Origin: Chryseobacterium fluminis
GTDB taxonomy: Bacteria; Bacteroidota; Bacteroidia; Flavobacteriales; Weeksellaceae
Assembly (NCBI RefSeq): GCF_026314945.1
Contig: NZ_CP111121.1
Coordinates: forward strand, 3,658,001-3,722,000
Length of the DNA: 64,000 bases
Reading direction: 5' to 3'
Positions 36,594 through 43,963 of the stretch are shown piece after piece (position 1 is the first letter of the stretch; the number at the start of each line of letters is the position of its first letter). A program made the position numbers and the translations under genes. The notes under the pieces are model-generated. The model made no database searches and was not told the DNA's origin. It saw only the letters and a list, made by a program, of their open reading frames with translations.

Positions 36594-37058
36594 ATGAAAA
36601 AACCTTTAGAAATATTAGAACTCGTTCCCGATCCGGAAATTCCGGTCATTAATATCGTGGAATTAGGCATTGTAAGAGAAGCCAAAGTTACCGGCGAGAA
36701 TTCTTGTGAAGTAACGATTACGCCGACTTATTCTGCCTGCCCCGCTATGTTTACCATCGAGGAGGATATCATTAAACTGATGAAAGAGAATGGTTGGGAT
36801 GCGAAAGTAGTCACCAAAATGTTTCCGATCTGGACAACAGACTGGCTGACAGATGAAGCGAGAGAAAAACTCCGTGTTTACGGAATTACACCTCCCGAAA
36901 AAGGAGCCGACGAACATCATATCGGGAAACCTAAAAAATGTCCGCGTTGCGGGTCTATGAATTCAAAACAGATCAGCAGATTCGGATCAACCCTGTGTAA
37001 AGCATCCTATCAATGTCTGGACTGCCTGGAACCTTTTGACTATTTTAAATGTCACTAA
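36594..37058 (+). CDS. paaD: PaaD, metal-centre assembly factor for the epoxidase
   Basis: A 154-residue protein with an N-terminal MIP18/DUF59-type domain (LVPDPEIPVINIVELGIV, TPTYSACPAM) and a C-terminal zinc-ribbon-like part with CPRCG and CLDC pairs. Needed for maturation of the epoxidase, probably for an iron or iron-sulfur centre of PaaA or PaaE. Older work calls it PaaJ. The order paaABCD is conserved. Confidence 0.93.
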   Translation: MKKPLEILELVPDPEIPVINIVELGIVREAKVTGENSCEVTITPTYSACPAMFTIEEDIIKLMKENGWDAKVVTKMFPIWTTDWLTDEAREKLRVYGITPPEKGADEHHIGKPKKCPRCGSMNSKQISRFGSTLCKASYQCLDCLEPFDYFKCH

Positions 37059-37142
37059 ACAATTTGAAAATATGTAAATTTGAGAATGAGCTAATTAATA
37101 AAAATTACTTTAAAACATTTTCAAATTAAAAAAATCAATACT
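37059..37142. repeat. AATTTGAAAATG inverted-repeat element 5 (paaD-paaG)
   Basis: The shortest and most worn copy (84 bp): AATTTGAAAATA and AATTTGAGAATG on the left, the centre TTACTTTAAAAC, and one ATTTTCAAATT on the right. Confidence 0.78.
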
Positions 37143-37943
37143 ATGTATACACAACTCGATATTGAATCGCATTTTGAGGGGAAGCTGAAAATTGCTTATC
37201 TGAATCAACCGGATACTATGAACGCGCTTACGAAGCCGTCTTTATCGGACCTGAAAGATTTTGTTAAAGAATGCAGCGAAGATCCTACCGTAAGATGTGT
37301 AGCGATCTCCGGTAGAGGCAGAGCTTTTTGTTCCGGTCAGAATCTGGATGATGCTTTTGTTCAGGGGAATGAGCATCATGACAATGATATCATCAGAAAA
37401 ATTGTGGTAGACTATTACAATCCTTTGGTATTGGAAATCACACGCTGTAAAAAACCTGTGGTAGCCCTGGTAAACGGTCCTGCAGTGGGAGCCGGTGCCA
37501 TGTTGGCTCTCATTTCTGATTTCGTGTTAGCGGTTGATAAATCATATTTTGCACAGGCGTTCTCCAATATCGGTTTAATTCCTGATACCGGAGGAACCTA
37601 TTTTTTACCAAAATTACTGGGAAGGCAATTGGCAAATTATTTAGCATTTACCGGAAAGAGATTATCTGCCGATGAGGCAAAATCTTACGGTTTGGTGGCT
37701 GAAGTTTTCAGTGAGGAAGAATTTGTGCCAAAATCAATGGAAATCCTTGAGAAGATGTCTAATATGCCGACTGCTGCCATTAAATTAACTAAAAAAGCAT
37801 TCGCCGCATCTTACAGCAACAGCCTGAAAGAGCAATTGGAATTAGAGGGGGATTTACAGCAGACCGCAGCAGAAACAGAAGATTTTAAAGAAGGCGTAAG
37901 TGCTTTTTTACAAAAAAGAAAACCTGATTATAAAGGAAGATAA
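37143..37943 (+). CDS. paaG: 1,2-epoxyphenylacetyl-CoA isomerase PaaG
   Basis: Isomerises the ring-epoxide to the oxepin-CoA and later shifts double bonds in the linear intermediate. The 266-residue crotonase-fold protein has the oxyanion-hole segments SGRGRAFCSGQNLDD and NGPAVGAGAMLAL, and IGLIPDTGG with the Asp used by PaaG. The two Glu residues of ordinary enoyl-CoA hydratases are absent, which separates it from PaaF. The ending EGVSAFLQKRKPDYKGR is also PaaG-like. No separate paaF was found in the cluster. Confidence 0.92.
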   Translation: MYTQLDIESHFEGKLKIAYLNQPDTMNALTKPSLSDLKDFVKECSEDPTVRCVAISGRGRAFCSGQNLDDAFVQGNEHHDNDIIRKIVVDYYNPLVLEITRCKKPVVALVNGPAVGAGAMLALISDFVLAVDKSYFAQAFSNIGLIPDTGGTYFLPKLLGRQLANYLAFTGKRLSADEAKSYGLVAEVFSEEEFVPKSMEILEKMSNMPTAAIKLTKKAFAASYSNSLKEQLELEGDLQQTAAETEDFKEGVSAFLQKRKPDYKGR

Positions 37944-38005
37944 TCAATTTGAAAATGAATTAATTTGAGAATTTGAAAATGTTTAAAAAGGATTAAATAA
38001 TTAAA
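37944..38005. repeat. Left half of a split inverted-repeat element 6 (before the S23 gene)
   Basis: Only left-arm words are present (AATTTGAAAATG, then AATTTGAGAATTTGAAAATG), followed by an AT-rich stretch up to the S23 ATG. The matching right half is at 38360-38399. Together they make 102 bp, the size of an intact element. Confidence 0.85.
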
Positions 38006-38359
38006 ATGAGAAATGACAAAGAAAATATTATTGTAAATAAGACCTTCGACTTTGCATTGAACATCATTGAATTTTCGGAAGATTTATATGTAGATAAAAG
38101 ATTTCCTTTAGCAAATCAGATTTTTAAGTCAGGAACTTCCATTGGGGCAAATATAAAAGAAGCTCAAAATGCAGAAAGCAAGGCAGATTTTATTCATAAA
38201 TTAAAAATCGCTGCGAAAGAAGCTGATGAAACGGAATATTGGCTTTTGTTATGCTTAAAGTCTCCACATCTGAAATCACCAAACGAAAAATTAATTTCAG
38301 ATTTAAAGGAAATTCTACTAATTCTGTCTAAAATTATTTCAAGTTCGAAGGTGAAATAA
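38006..38359 (+). CDS. Four-helix-bundle protein (S23 / 23S rRNA intervening-sequence family)
   Basis: A 117-residue helical protein with the family signs: FDFALNIIEFSEDLY, FPLANQIFKSGTSIGANIKE, AQNAESKADFIHKLKIAAKE and ADETEYWLLL. Members were first seen in intervening sequences within 23S rRNA genes. Relatives include the Avd accessory protein of diversity-generating retroelements, which binds nucleic acid. The gene lies inside the paa operon, between the two halves of one palindromic element, and its TAA runs directly into the right arm. It has no known role in phenylacetate use and looks like an insertion that travels with the repeat. Confidence 0.88.
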   Translation: MRNDKENIIVNKTFDFALNIIEFSEDLYVDKRFPLANQIFKSGTSIGANIKEAQNAESKADFIHKLKIAAKEADETEYWLLLCLKSPHLKSPNEKLISDLKEILLILSKIISSSKVK

Positions 38360-38399
38360 TTTTCAAATTAACTCATTTTCAAATTTTCAAATTTAAAAT
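38360..38399. repeat. Right half of split inverted-repeat element 6 (after the S23 gene)
   Basis: TTTTCAAATTAACTCATTTT followed by CAAATTTTCAAATT: right-arm words only, starting at the S23 stop codon and ending 7 bp before the paaH ATG. It pairs with the left half at 37944-38005. Confidence 0.85.
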
Positions 38400-39533
38400 A
38401 TGAATGTAGGAATTATCGGTGCCGGAACAATGGGAATCGGCATCGCACAAGTAGCCGCAACGAACGGATGCAAAGTTTGGGTTTATGATGCTAACCCAAA
38501 ACAAGTAGAAACGGCTACTGTAGGTTTGGAAAAAACATTAACCAGGCTGGTTGATAAACAAAAAATTTCAGCAGAAAAAATGACTGAAATTTTGGCAAAT
38601 ATTTCCATCGCTACAGAAATGAAGGACTTCAAAGATTGCGAATTAGTAATCGAAGCCATCATCGAAAATAAAGAAATTAAAACCAAAGTCTTCACAGAAT
38701 TGGAGAAACACGTTTCAGAAAGCTGTGTGATTGGTTCTAATACATCATCCATTTCCATCACCTCTCTCGGTGCGGAATTACAGAAACCCGGGCGTTTTAT
38801 CGGAATTCATTTTTTCAATCCGGCGCCTCTGATGCCTTTGGTTGAGGTTATTCCATCACTATTAACAGAAAAATCGTTAGCGGAAAAAATCTGCAGTCTG
38901 ATGAAAGATTGGGGAAAAACTCCAGTTGTCGCAAAGGATATTCCCGGATTTATTGTCAACAGAATTGCCCGGCCTTACTACGGGGAAGCTTTGAGAATCG
39001 TTGAAGAAAATATTGCAACTATAGAGCAGGTTGATGATGCAATGAAAACAATCGGTAACTTCAAAATGGGACCTTTTGAATTAATGGATCTCATTGGGGT
39101 TGATGTAAATTTCTCAGTTACAAAAACGGTGTATAACGAATATTTCTACGATCCGAAATATAAACCTTCCCTTCTTCAGCAGAGAATGTCTGAAGCAAAA
39201 CTTCACGGCAGAAAAACAGGGAAAGGGTTTTACAATTATTCAGAAGATGCTCAGAATCCGGTTGCAGAGAAAAATGATGCATTGTACCAACAGATATTTT
39301 TAAGAATTATTTCCATGCTGATCAACGAAGCTGTGGAAGCTAAACGATTAGGTGTTGCCAGTGATGAAGATCTTGAATTAGCAGTGCAGAGAGGCGTAAA
39401 CTATCCAAAAGGTTTACTGGCGTGGGGAAAAGAAATAGGTTATTCAAAAATATCCGAAACCCTGCAAAATCTGCACATAGAGTATCAGGAGGAAAGATAC
39501 AGACAAAGCCCGTTATTACGCAAATTGAATTAG
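38400..39533 (+). CDS. paaH: 3-hydroxyacyl-CoA dehydrogenase PaaH
   Basis: Oxidises 3-hydroxyadipyl-CoA to 3-oxoadipyl-CoA with NAD. The 377-residue protein has the NAD-binding loop GIIGAGTMGIGIAQVAA, SNTSSISIT, GIHFFNPAPLMPLVEVI with the catalytic His, and GFIVNRIARPYYGEAL. After the usual domain (to about 285) there is a second, partial C-terminal domain (QQIFLRIISMLINEAVE), giving a length between short FadB2-type enzymes and E. coli PaaH (475). The start lies just after the right half of the split repeat. Confidence 0.93.
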   Translation: MNVGIIGAGTMGIGIAQVAATNGCKVWVYDANPKQVETATVGLEKTLTRLVDKQKISAEKMTEILANISIATEMKDFKDCELVIEAIIENKEIKTKVFTELEKHVSESCVIGSNTSSISITSLGAELQKPGRFIGIHFFNPAPLMPLVEVIPSLLTEKSLAEKICSLMKDWGKTPVVAKDIPGFIVNRIARPYYGEALRIVEENIATIEQVDDAMKTIGNFKMGPFELMDLIGVDVNFSVTKTVYNEYFYDPKYKPSLLQQRMSEAKLHGRKTGKGFYNYSEDAQNPVAEKNDALYQQIFLRIISMLINEAVEAKRLGVASDEDLELAVQRGVNYPKGLLAWGKEIGYSKISETLQNLHIEYQEERYRQSPLLRKLN

Positions 39534-39630
39534 ACAATTTGAAAATTTGAAAATTTGCTAATTTGGAAATTCATTCAAACAGGTTTCCATTTTCAAATTC
39601 TCAAATTTATTTCATTTTCAAATTAATATT
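39534..39630. repeat. AATTTGAAAATG inverted-repeat element 7 (paaH-39631 gene)
   Basis: Left: AATTTGAAAATTTGAAAAT and AATTTGGAAAT. Right: ATTTTCAAATTCTCAAATTT and CATTTTCAAATT, ending 8 bp before the next ATG. It fills the 97-bp spacer. Confidence 0.85.
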
Positions 39631-39939
39631 ATGGATATCGATGAATTCAGGGCTGAGTTAGAAACTAGGCTTCTAATTGAAAAACAATACTTAACTCAGG
39701 AAGCTTCTTCTGCTAATGATGAGGAAAGACTTGAACTTTTAGGAAAGTTTAATGAAAAATATAAAGAACTGATCAGAAGGTTAGCTAATGAGAGTGGAAT
39801 TGATTTAAACCTTTCCTATCCCTCTGGAAATTCATCAGATTCTGAAAATCTATCATACGGTCAAATCATTCTGGGTAAAACAATGAATATTTACGACAGA
39901 TTATCGGATGAATTGTATAAAGAAATAATAAACATATAG
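39631..39939 (+). CDS. Small hypothetical protein upstream of paaI
   Basis: A 102-residue acidic, helical, soluble protein (MDIDEFRAELETRLLIEKQY at the start, ending YDRLSDELYKEIINI). I recognise no family. The gap to paaI is only 8 bp and contains no palindromic element, unlike nearly all other gaps in this operon, so the two genes behave as one unit between elements 7 and 9. It could be a partner of PaaI or an unrelated passenger. Confidence 0.6.
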   Translation: MDIDEFRAELETRLLIEKQYLTQEASSANDEERLELLGKFNEKYKELIRRLANESGIDLNLSYPSGNSSDSENLSYGQIILGKTMNIYDRLSDELYKEIINI

Positions 39940-39947
39940 GTATAGAA

Positions 39948-40361
39948 ATGAATCCAAGACAAATAGCAGATTATATGTTCAATCAGGATGAGTTTTCCCA
40001 GTGGATGAATATCAGACTGATCGACGTCAAAGAAAATTACTGCTTAATAGAAATGCCAATCAAAAAGGAGATGCTGAACGGACTTAAGACCGTTCACGGG
40101 GGCGTTACCTTTGCTTTTGCGGATTCGGCATTGGCATTTTCTTCGAACAACACCGGAGATGCGGCCGTTGCACTGAATTGTATTATTAATTTTACCAAGG
40201 CCGGAAAAGAAGGTGATCTATTCAGAGCAGAGAGTATTTTGGTAAATGATACGAGAAAAACGGCTGTTTACGATATCAAAATTACCAATCAGGATGAAGA
40301 ATTGGTGGCAAAATTTGTCGGAACAGTGTATAAGATCGGAAAAAAAGTAACGGAATTATAA
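39948..40361 (+). CDS. paaI: Hot-dog thioesterase PaaI
   Basis: Hydrolyses hydroxylated or dead-end phenylacetyl-CoA derivatives to free trapped CoA. The 137-residue hot-dog-fold protein has the catalytic segment VHGGVTFAFADSALAF (His-Gly-Gly and Asp, near residues 49-60), typical of PaaI. Its position between paaH and paaJ agrees. The start is 8 bp after the small upstream gene. Confidence 0.93.
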   Translation: MNPRQIADYMFNQDEFSQWMNIRLIDVKENYCLIEMPIKKEMLNGLKTVHGGVTFAFADSALAFSSNNTGDAAVALNCIINFTKAGKEGDLFRAESILVNDTRKTAVYDIKITNQDEELVAKFVGTVYKIGKKVTEL

Positions 40362-40456
40362 ATTTGAGAATTTGAAAATAAGGTAATTTGAAAATTACTT
40401 TTAATGCTTTATTTCATCTTCAAATTCTCAAATTAACACATTTTCAAATCAAAATT
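40362..40456. repeat. AATTTGAAAATG inverted-repeat element 8 (paaI-paaJ)
   Basis: Left: AATTTGAGAATTTGAAAAT (overlapping the paaI TAA) and AATTTGAAAATT. Centre: ACTTTTAATGCTTTATTTC. Right: TTCAAATTCTCAAATT and CATTTTCAAAT, ending 6 bp before the paaJ ATG. Confidence 0.84.
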
Positions 40457-41665
40457 ATGAACAACGTATATATCATAGATTACATAAGGACTCCTATTTC
40501 AAAATTAAGCGGAGGTCTTTCAGAAGTTAGGGCCGATGATTTGGCGGCGGTCGTTTTAAAAGAAATCGTAGCCAGAAACCCTGAAGTTCCTGTTGAAGAA
40601 ATTGAAGACGTTATTTTCGGATGTGCCAATCAGGCAGGAGAAGATAACAGAAACGTTGCCAGAATGGGACTTTTATTGGCAGGACTTCCATACAGAATAG
40701 GAGGGGAAACCGTAAACCGATTATGTGCTTCGGGAATGTCGGCGGTAGCTAATGCTTTCCGTTCCATTGCTGCAGGTGAAGGTGAAATTTACATTGCAGG
40801 TGGAGTAGAGCACATGACGCGTTCGCCTTATGTAATGTCAAAGCCGAGTGCCGCTTTCGGCAGAGACAGTCAGATGTTTGATACCACTTTCGGATGGAGA
40901 TTTGTCAATCCGAAAATGAAAGCAATGTATGGAGTAGATGCAATGGGTGATACTGCTGAAAATTTAGCAGAAATGCATAACATCAGCCGTGAGGATCAGG
41001 ATAAATTTGCCCTTTGGTCACAGCAAAAAGCGACTAAAGCTCAGCAAAGCGGAAGACTGGCAGAAGAAATTGTAAAAGTTGAAATTCCCCAGAAGAAAGG
41101 AGAACTAAAAATCTTCGATACAGACGAATTCATCAAACCCACTTCCTCAATAGAAGGATTGGGTAAACTTCGTCCTGCTTTCAAAAAAGAGGGCGGAACA
41201 GTAACAGCCGGAAATGCTTCCGGAATGAACGACGGAGCGGCAGCTTTAATTCTGGCAAGTGAAGAAGCGGTAAAAAAATATGGTTTAAAACCAAAAGCTA
41301 AAATCTTAGGATCATCCGTTGCCGGTGTTGAACCAAGAATCATGGGAATCGGACCTGTTGAAGCGACTCAGAAATTATTAAAAAGGCTGAATCTCTCTTT
41401 AGATGATATGGATATCATTGAATTGAATGAAGCATTTGCTGCTCAGGCTTTGGCAGTAACCAGAACATTAGGATTAAAAGATGATGATTCAAGGATCAAT
41501 CCAAACGGAGGAGCGATCGCCATCGGTCACCCACTTGGTGTTTCCGGAGCAAGAATTGTGGGTTCTGCAGCAATGGAACTCCAGAAGCAAGATAAAAAAT
41601 ATGCATTGTGTACCCTTTGTATCGGTGTCGGACAAGGGTATGCCATGGTGATTGAAAAAGTATAA
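40457..41665 (+). CDS. paaJ: 3-oxoadipyl-CoA thiolase PaaJ
   Basis: Cleaves 3-oxoadipyl-CoA (and the didehydro intermediate) to succinyl-CoA and acetyl-CoA. The 402-residue thiolase has the acyl-accepting Cys in VNRLCASGMSAVANAF, the His in AIGHPLGVSGAR and the second Cys in CTLCIGVGQGYAMVIE. The ATG at 40457 gives the normal N-terminus (MNNVYIIDYIRTPISK); an in-frame start 69 bp upstream only translates the repeat and is rejected. The name pcaF would be equally valid. Confidence 0.94.
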   Translation: MNNVYIIDYIRTPISKLSGGLSEVRADDLAAVVLKEIVARNPEVPVEEIEDVIFGCANQAGEDNRNVARMGLLLAGLPYRIGGETVNRLCASGMSAVANAFRSIAAGEGEIYIAGGVEHMTRSPYVMSKPSAAFGRDSQMFDTTFGWRFVNPKMKAMYGVDAMGDTAENLAEMHNISREDQDKFALWSQQKATKAQQSGRLAEEIVKVEIPQKKGELKIFDTDEFIKPTSSIEGLGKLRPAFKKEGGTVTAGNASGMNDGAAALILASEEAVKKYGLKPKAKILGSSVAGVEPRIMGIGPVEATQKLLKRLNLSLDDMDIIELNEAFAAQALAVTRTLGLKDDDSRINPNGGAIAIGHPLGVSGARIVGSAAMELQKQDKKYALCTLCIGVGQGYAMVIEKV

Positions 41666-41761
41666 ATCAATTTGAAAATGTGGTAATTTGAAAATTTGAA
41701 AATGTTTTCACGGCGTTTTAATTTTCAAATTTGCCCATTCTCAAATTTTCAAATTAAAATT
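41666..41761. repeat. AATTTGAAAATG inverted-repeat element 9 (paaJ-paaY)
   Basis: Left: AATTTGAAAATG and a double copy. Centre: TTTTCACGGCGTTTTAA. Right: TTTTCAAATT, TTCTCAAATTTTCAAATT. The outer 11-bp arms AATTTGAAAAT/ATTTTCAAATT and inner 12-bp arms pair fully. This is the last copy before paaY. Confidence 0.87.
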
Positions 41762-42355
41762 ATGAATATCTACTCATATCACGGAATTCGCCCCATTATC
41801 AAACCTTCTGCTTACGTTCATCCGCAAGCAGTAATCATCGGGAACGTTGAAATTGGTGAAGAAGTTTATATCGGCCCGAATGCAGTAATTCGTGGTGACT
41901 GGGGAAAGATTATCATCAAAAACGGTGCAAATGTCCAGGAAAATTGTACCCTTCATGTTTTTCCGGGTATTGAAACCATTTTGGAAGAATCTGCACACAT
42001 CGGTCATGGAGCGATTATTCACTCCGGACACATTGGTAGGAATTGTCTGGTGGGGATGAATGCTGTTGTGATGGACAAAGCCGTTATTGGTGACGAATGC
42101 ATCATCGGAGCCTTGGCTTTTGTGCCTGCCAATTTTAAATGTGAACCGAGAAAACTGATCGTTGGAAGCCCGGCAAAAATTATCCGTGATGTTTCGGATG
42201 AAATGAGCAAATGGAAAACAGAAGGAACAATATTGTATCAGGAGTTGGCAAGAGAAGGAAAAGACGCCATTCTGCCTTGTGAACCTTTTACAGAATATGT
42301 TCAGCAGATTCCTACGAAGGTTGTTGATTACAGTATTTGGGATGATGTGAAATAG
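41762..42355 (+). CDS. paaY: PaaY, gamma-carbonic-anhydrase-like thioesterase
   Basis: A 197-residue left-handed beta-helix protein with hexapeptide repeats. PaaY clears a dead-end CoA thioester of the pathway. The metal His residues of the gamma-carbonic-anhydrase fold are visible (HVFPG, ESAHIGHGAIIHSGHIG). The ATG at 41762 is chosen: an earlier in-frame ATG at 41696 would translate the repeat element. Ends the uninterrupted paa run. Confidence 0.92.
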   Translation: MNIYSYHGIRPIIKPSAYVHPQAVIIGNVEIGEEVYIGPNAVIRGDWGKIIIKNGANVQENCTLHVFPGIETILEESAHIGHGAIIHSGHIGRNCLVGMNAVVMDKAVIGDECIIGALAFVPANFKCEPRKLIVGSPAKIIRDVSDEMSKWKTEGTILYQELAREGKDAILPCEPFTEYVQQIPTKVVDYSIWDDVK

Positions 42356-42369
42356 TTTTAAGAGTATAC

Positions 42370-42402
42370 AAACCTAACGGGTTTTTAAAACCCGTTAGGT
42401 TT
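42370..42402. repeat. 33-nt REP-like palindrome upstream of the RAYT gene
   Basis: AAACCTAACGGGTTT and AAACCCGTTAGGTTT form a 15-bp perfect stem around the loop TTA. It lies 27 bp before the transposase start and 14 bp after paaY, so it may also terminate the paa transcript. Each arm is itself nearly palindromic (AAACC...GGTTT). Confidence 0.87.
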
Positions 42403-42429
42403 TAAGAAAATTAAGAGTGTAAAGATATA

Positions 42430-43002
42430 ATGATTAACACAGAAAGTTTTGAGTTTGAATCCGTTTATCACATCTTTTCTCATGTGAACGGAAAAGAATT
42501 GATTTTCCGTGAAGAACTAAATTATCAGTTTTTTCTAAAGCAGTTAGATAAATATATTATCCCAATTGCAGATATTTATGCCTATTGCTTGTTGCCAAAT
42601 CATTTTCATTTATTATTGAGATTTAAAAATATTGAGGTCGTAAATGCTGAAGATGAACATCATTCTTTAATGAAAAACTTGGGTAATTTTCTGAACTCTT
42701 ATGCTAAAGCTTTTAATAAAAAGTATAACCGGAAAGGAGCTCTCTTTCTTAACGCAATAAAACGTAAGAAAATAACAGACGAAAAATATTTATTAAAAGT
42801 TTTGCATTATATCCATAATAATCCATTTAACCATGGACTTGTAAATAAATTTGATCAATGGAAACATTCTTCATATAATTCATATTTAAATCTTAAAAAA
42901 GATAGCAAATTGAATAGAATGGAAATCATGCAGTATTTTGATTCATTGGAAGTTTTTGTAAATTATCATCAATCTAGTATCGAGTATGATTTTTTAATTT
43001 AG
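42430..43002 (+). mobile_element. REP-associated tyrosine transposase (RAYT, Y1/IS200-like)
   Basis: A 190-residue single-strand DNA nuclease of the Y1 transposase superfamily. Visible are the HxH metal motif His58-Phe-His60 in LLPNHFHLLLRF, the likely nucleophile Tyr91 in FLNSYAKAFNKKY, and the family stretch LKVLHYIHNNPFNHGLV. RAYTs usually occur as single copies beside palindromic REP sequences that they recognise. Here a 33-nt palindrome lies upstream, and a half copy plus a variant lie downstream. No TnpB or terminal IS structure is present. It separates paaY from the esterase and paaZ. Confidence 0.9.
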
Positions 43003-43025
43003 AATAATTGGTAGTGAACTTAACC

Positions 43026-43105
43026 AACCTAACAGGTTTTTTAAATGAATAAGTTAATGTTGTTTTCGATTGAAACCTCATAGGTTTCTAAAACCTATGA
43101 GGTTT
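43026..43105. repeat. Half REP copy and variant REP palindrome downstream of RAYT
   Basis: AACCTAACAGGTTT (43026-43039) lacks its second arm. It is followed at 43073-43105 by AAACCTCATAGGTTT-CTA-AAACCTATGAGGTTT, again a 15-bp stem with a 3-nt loop but a different core. The compensatory core changes keep the stem perfect. Confidence 0.85.
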
Positions 43106-43132
43106 GAAAAAATGATAAATAAAGAAAGAAAT

Positions 43133-43963
43133 ATGATAAAAAAACTTCTCATTTTCTGCAGTATTCTGTTTACATTCCACTTTATGGTTTTTGCCCAGAC
43201 TGAAAATGTAAAACCCTTGACTATTGGAGAAATCAGAACCATAAAGTCTAAAGTTTTAAATGAAGACAGGATATTAAACATCTATCTTCCGCAAAGTTTT
43301 GATAAAACAAAATCTTACCCCATTATCTATTTATTGGATGGAAGTATAAATGAAGATTTTATTCACGTTACCGGATTGGTCCAGTTCTTTAATCAGATGT
43401 ATTCTATGCCGGAAACCATTGTGGTGGGAGTTGCCAATATTGATCGGAAAAGAGACTTTACTTTTCATACGGATCTGAAAGATTTACAGAAAGATTATCC
43501 TACAACGGGACATTCGGATCAATTTATCGGTTTCCTTGAAAAAGAGTTAAAGCCTTATATTGAAAGTCAGTTCAAAAGTACAGATACTTATATTTTTGGA
43601 CAATCGTTGGGCGGATTGTTAGCAACGGAAATTTTATTAAAGAAGCCTGAGCTGTTCAATAACTATTTCATCATCAGTCCCAGTTTGTGGTGGGATGATG
43701 AAAGTCTTTTAAAACAGGCACCTCAATTACTCGCGAAAAGTAAAGATATCAGGAAATTTGTCTACGTTTCTGTCGGAAAAGGCGAACATCCGGTAATGGT
43801 GAAAGATGCAGAAAATCTTTATGATCTTCTTAAAAAATCAAATAAGAAAAACTGGACAGTAGAATATAAAATGATGGAAACAGATAATCACGCAACGATT
43901 CTCCACAGAAGTTTGTATGAAGGTTTGGTGAAACTATTTCCGTATCAGGAACCGAAAATTTAA
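43133..43963 (+). CDS. Exported alpha/beta hydrolase (esterase D-like)
   Basis: A 276-residue secreted esterase of the putative esterase family (relatives: enterochelin esterase IroE, S-formylglutathione hydrolase). Signal peptide MIKKLLIFCSILFTFHFMVFAQ. The nucleophile Ser is in IFGQSLGGLLA; a His in TDNHATILHRS completes the triad. The start at 43133 is chosen because the frame upstream (TTG at 43070) is the translated REP palindrome. It lies between RAYT and paaZ with no obvious tie to phenylacetate. Substrate unknown. Confidence 0.87.
   Translation: MIKKLLIFCSILFTFHFMVFAQTENVKPLTIGEIRTIKSKVLNEDRILNIYLPQSFDKTKSYPIIYLLDGSINEDFIHVTGLVQFFNQMYSMPETIVVGVANIDRKRDFTFHTDLKDLQKDYPTTGHSDQFIGFLEKELKPYIESQFKSTDTYIFGQSLGGLLATEILLKKPELFNNYFIISPSLWWDDESLLKQAPQLLAKSKDIRKFVYVSVGKGEHPVMVKDAENLYDLLKKSNKKNWTVEYKMMETDNHATILHRSLYEGLVKLFPYQEPKI

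Noticed and set aside
34154..41761. The repeated AATTTGAAAATG words as a CRISPR array
   Set aside because: The repeats are inverted, irregular in spacing and separated by whole genes. There are no uniform spacers and no cas genes.
42370..43105. Complete IS200/IS605 insertion sequence
   Set aside because: The transposase is of the RAYT branch, there is no TnpB, and the flanking palindromes are REP-like rather than IS ends.
43070..43132. Longer N-terminus of the esterase from TTG 43070
   Set aside because: That stretch is the translated REP palindrome; the ATG at 43133 gives a normal signal peptide.
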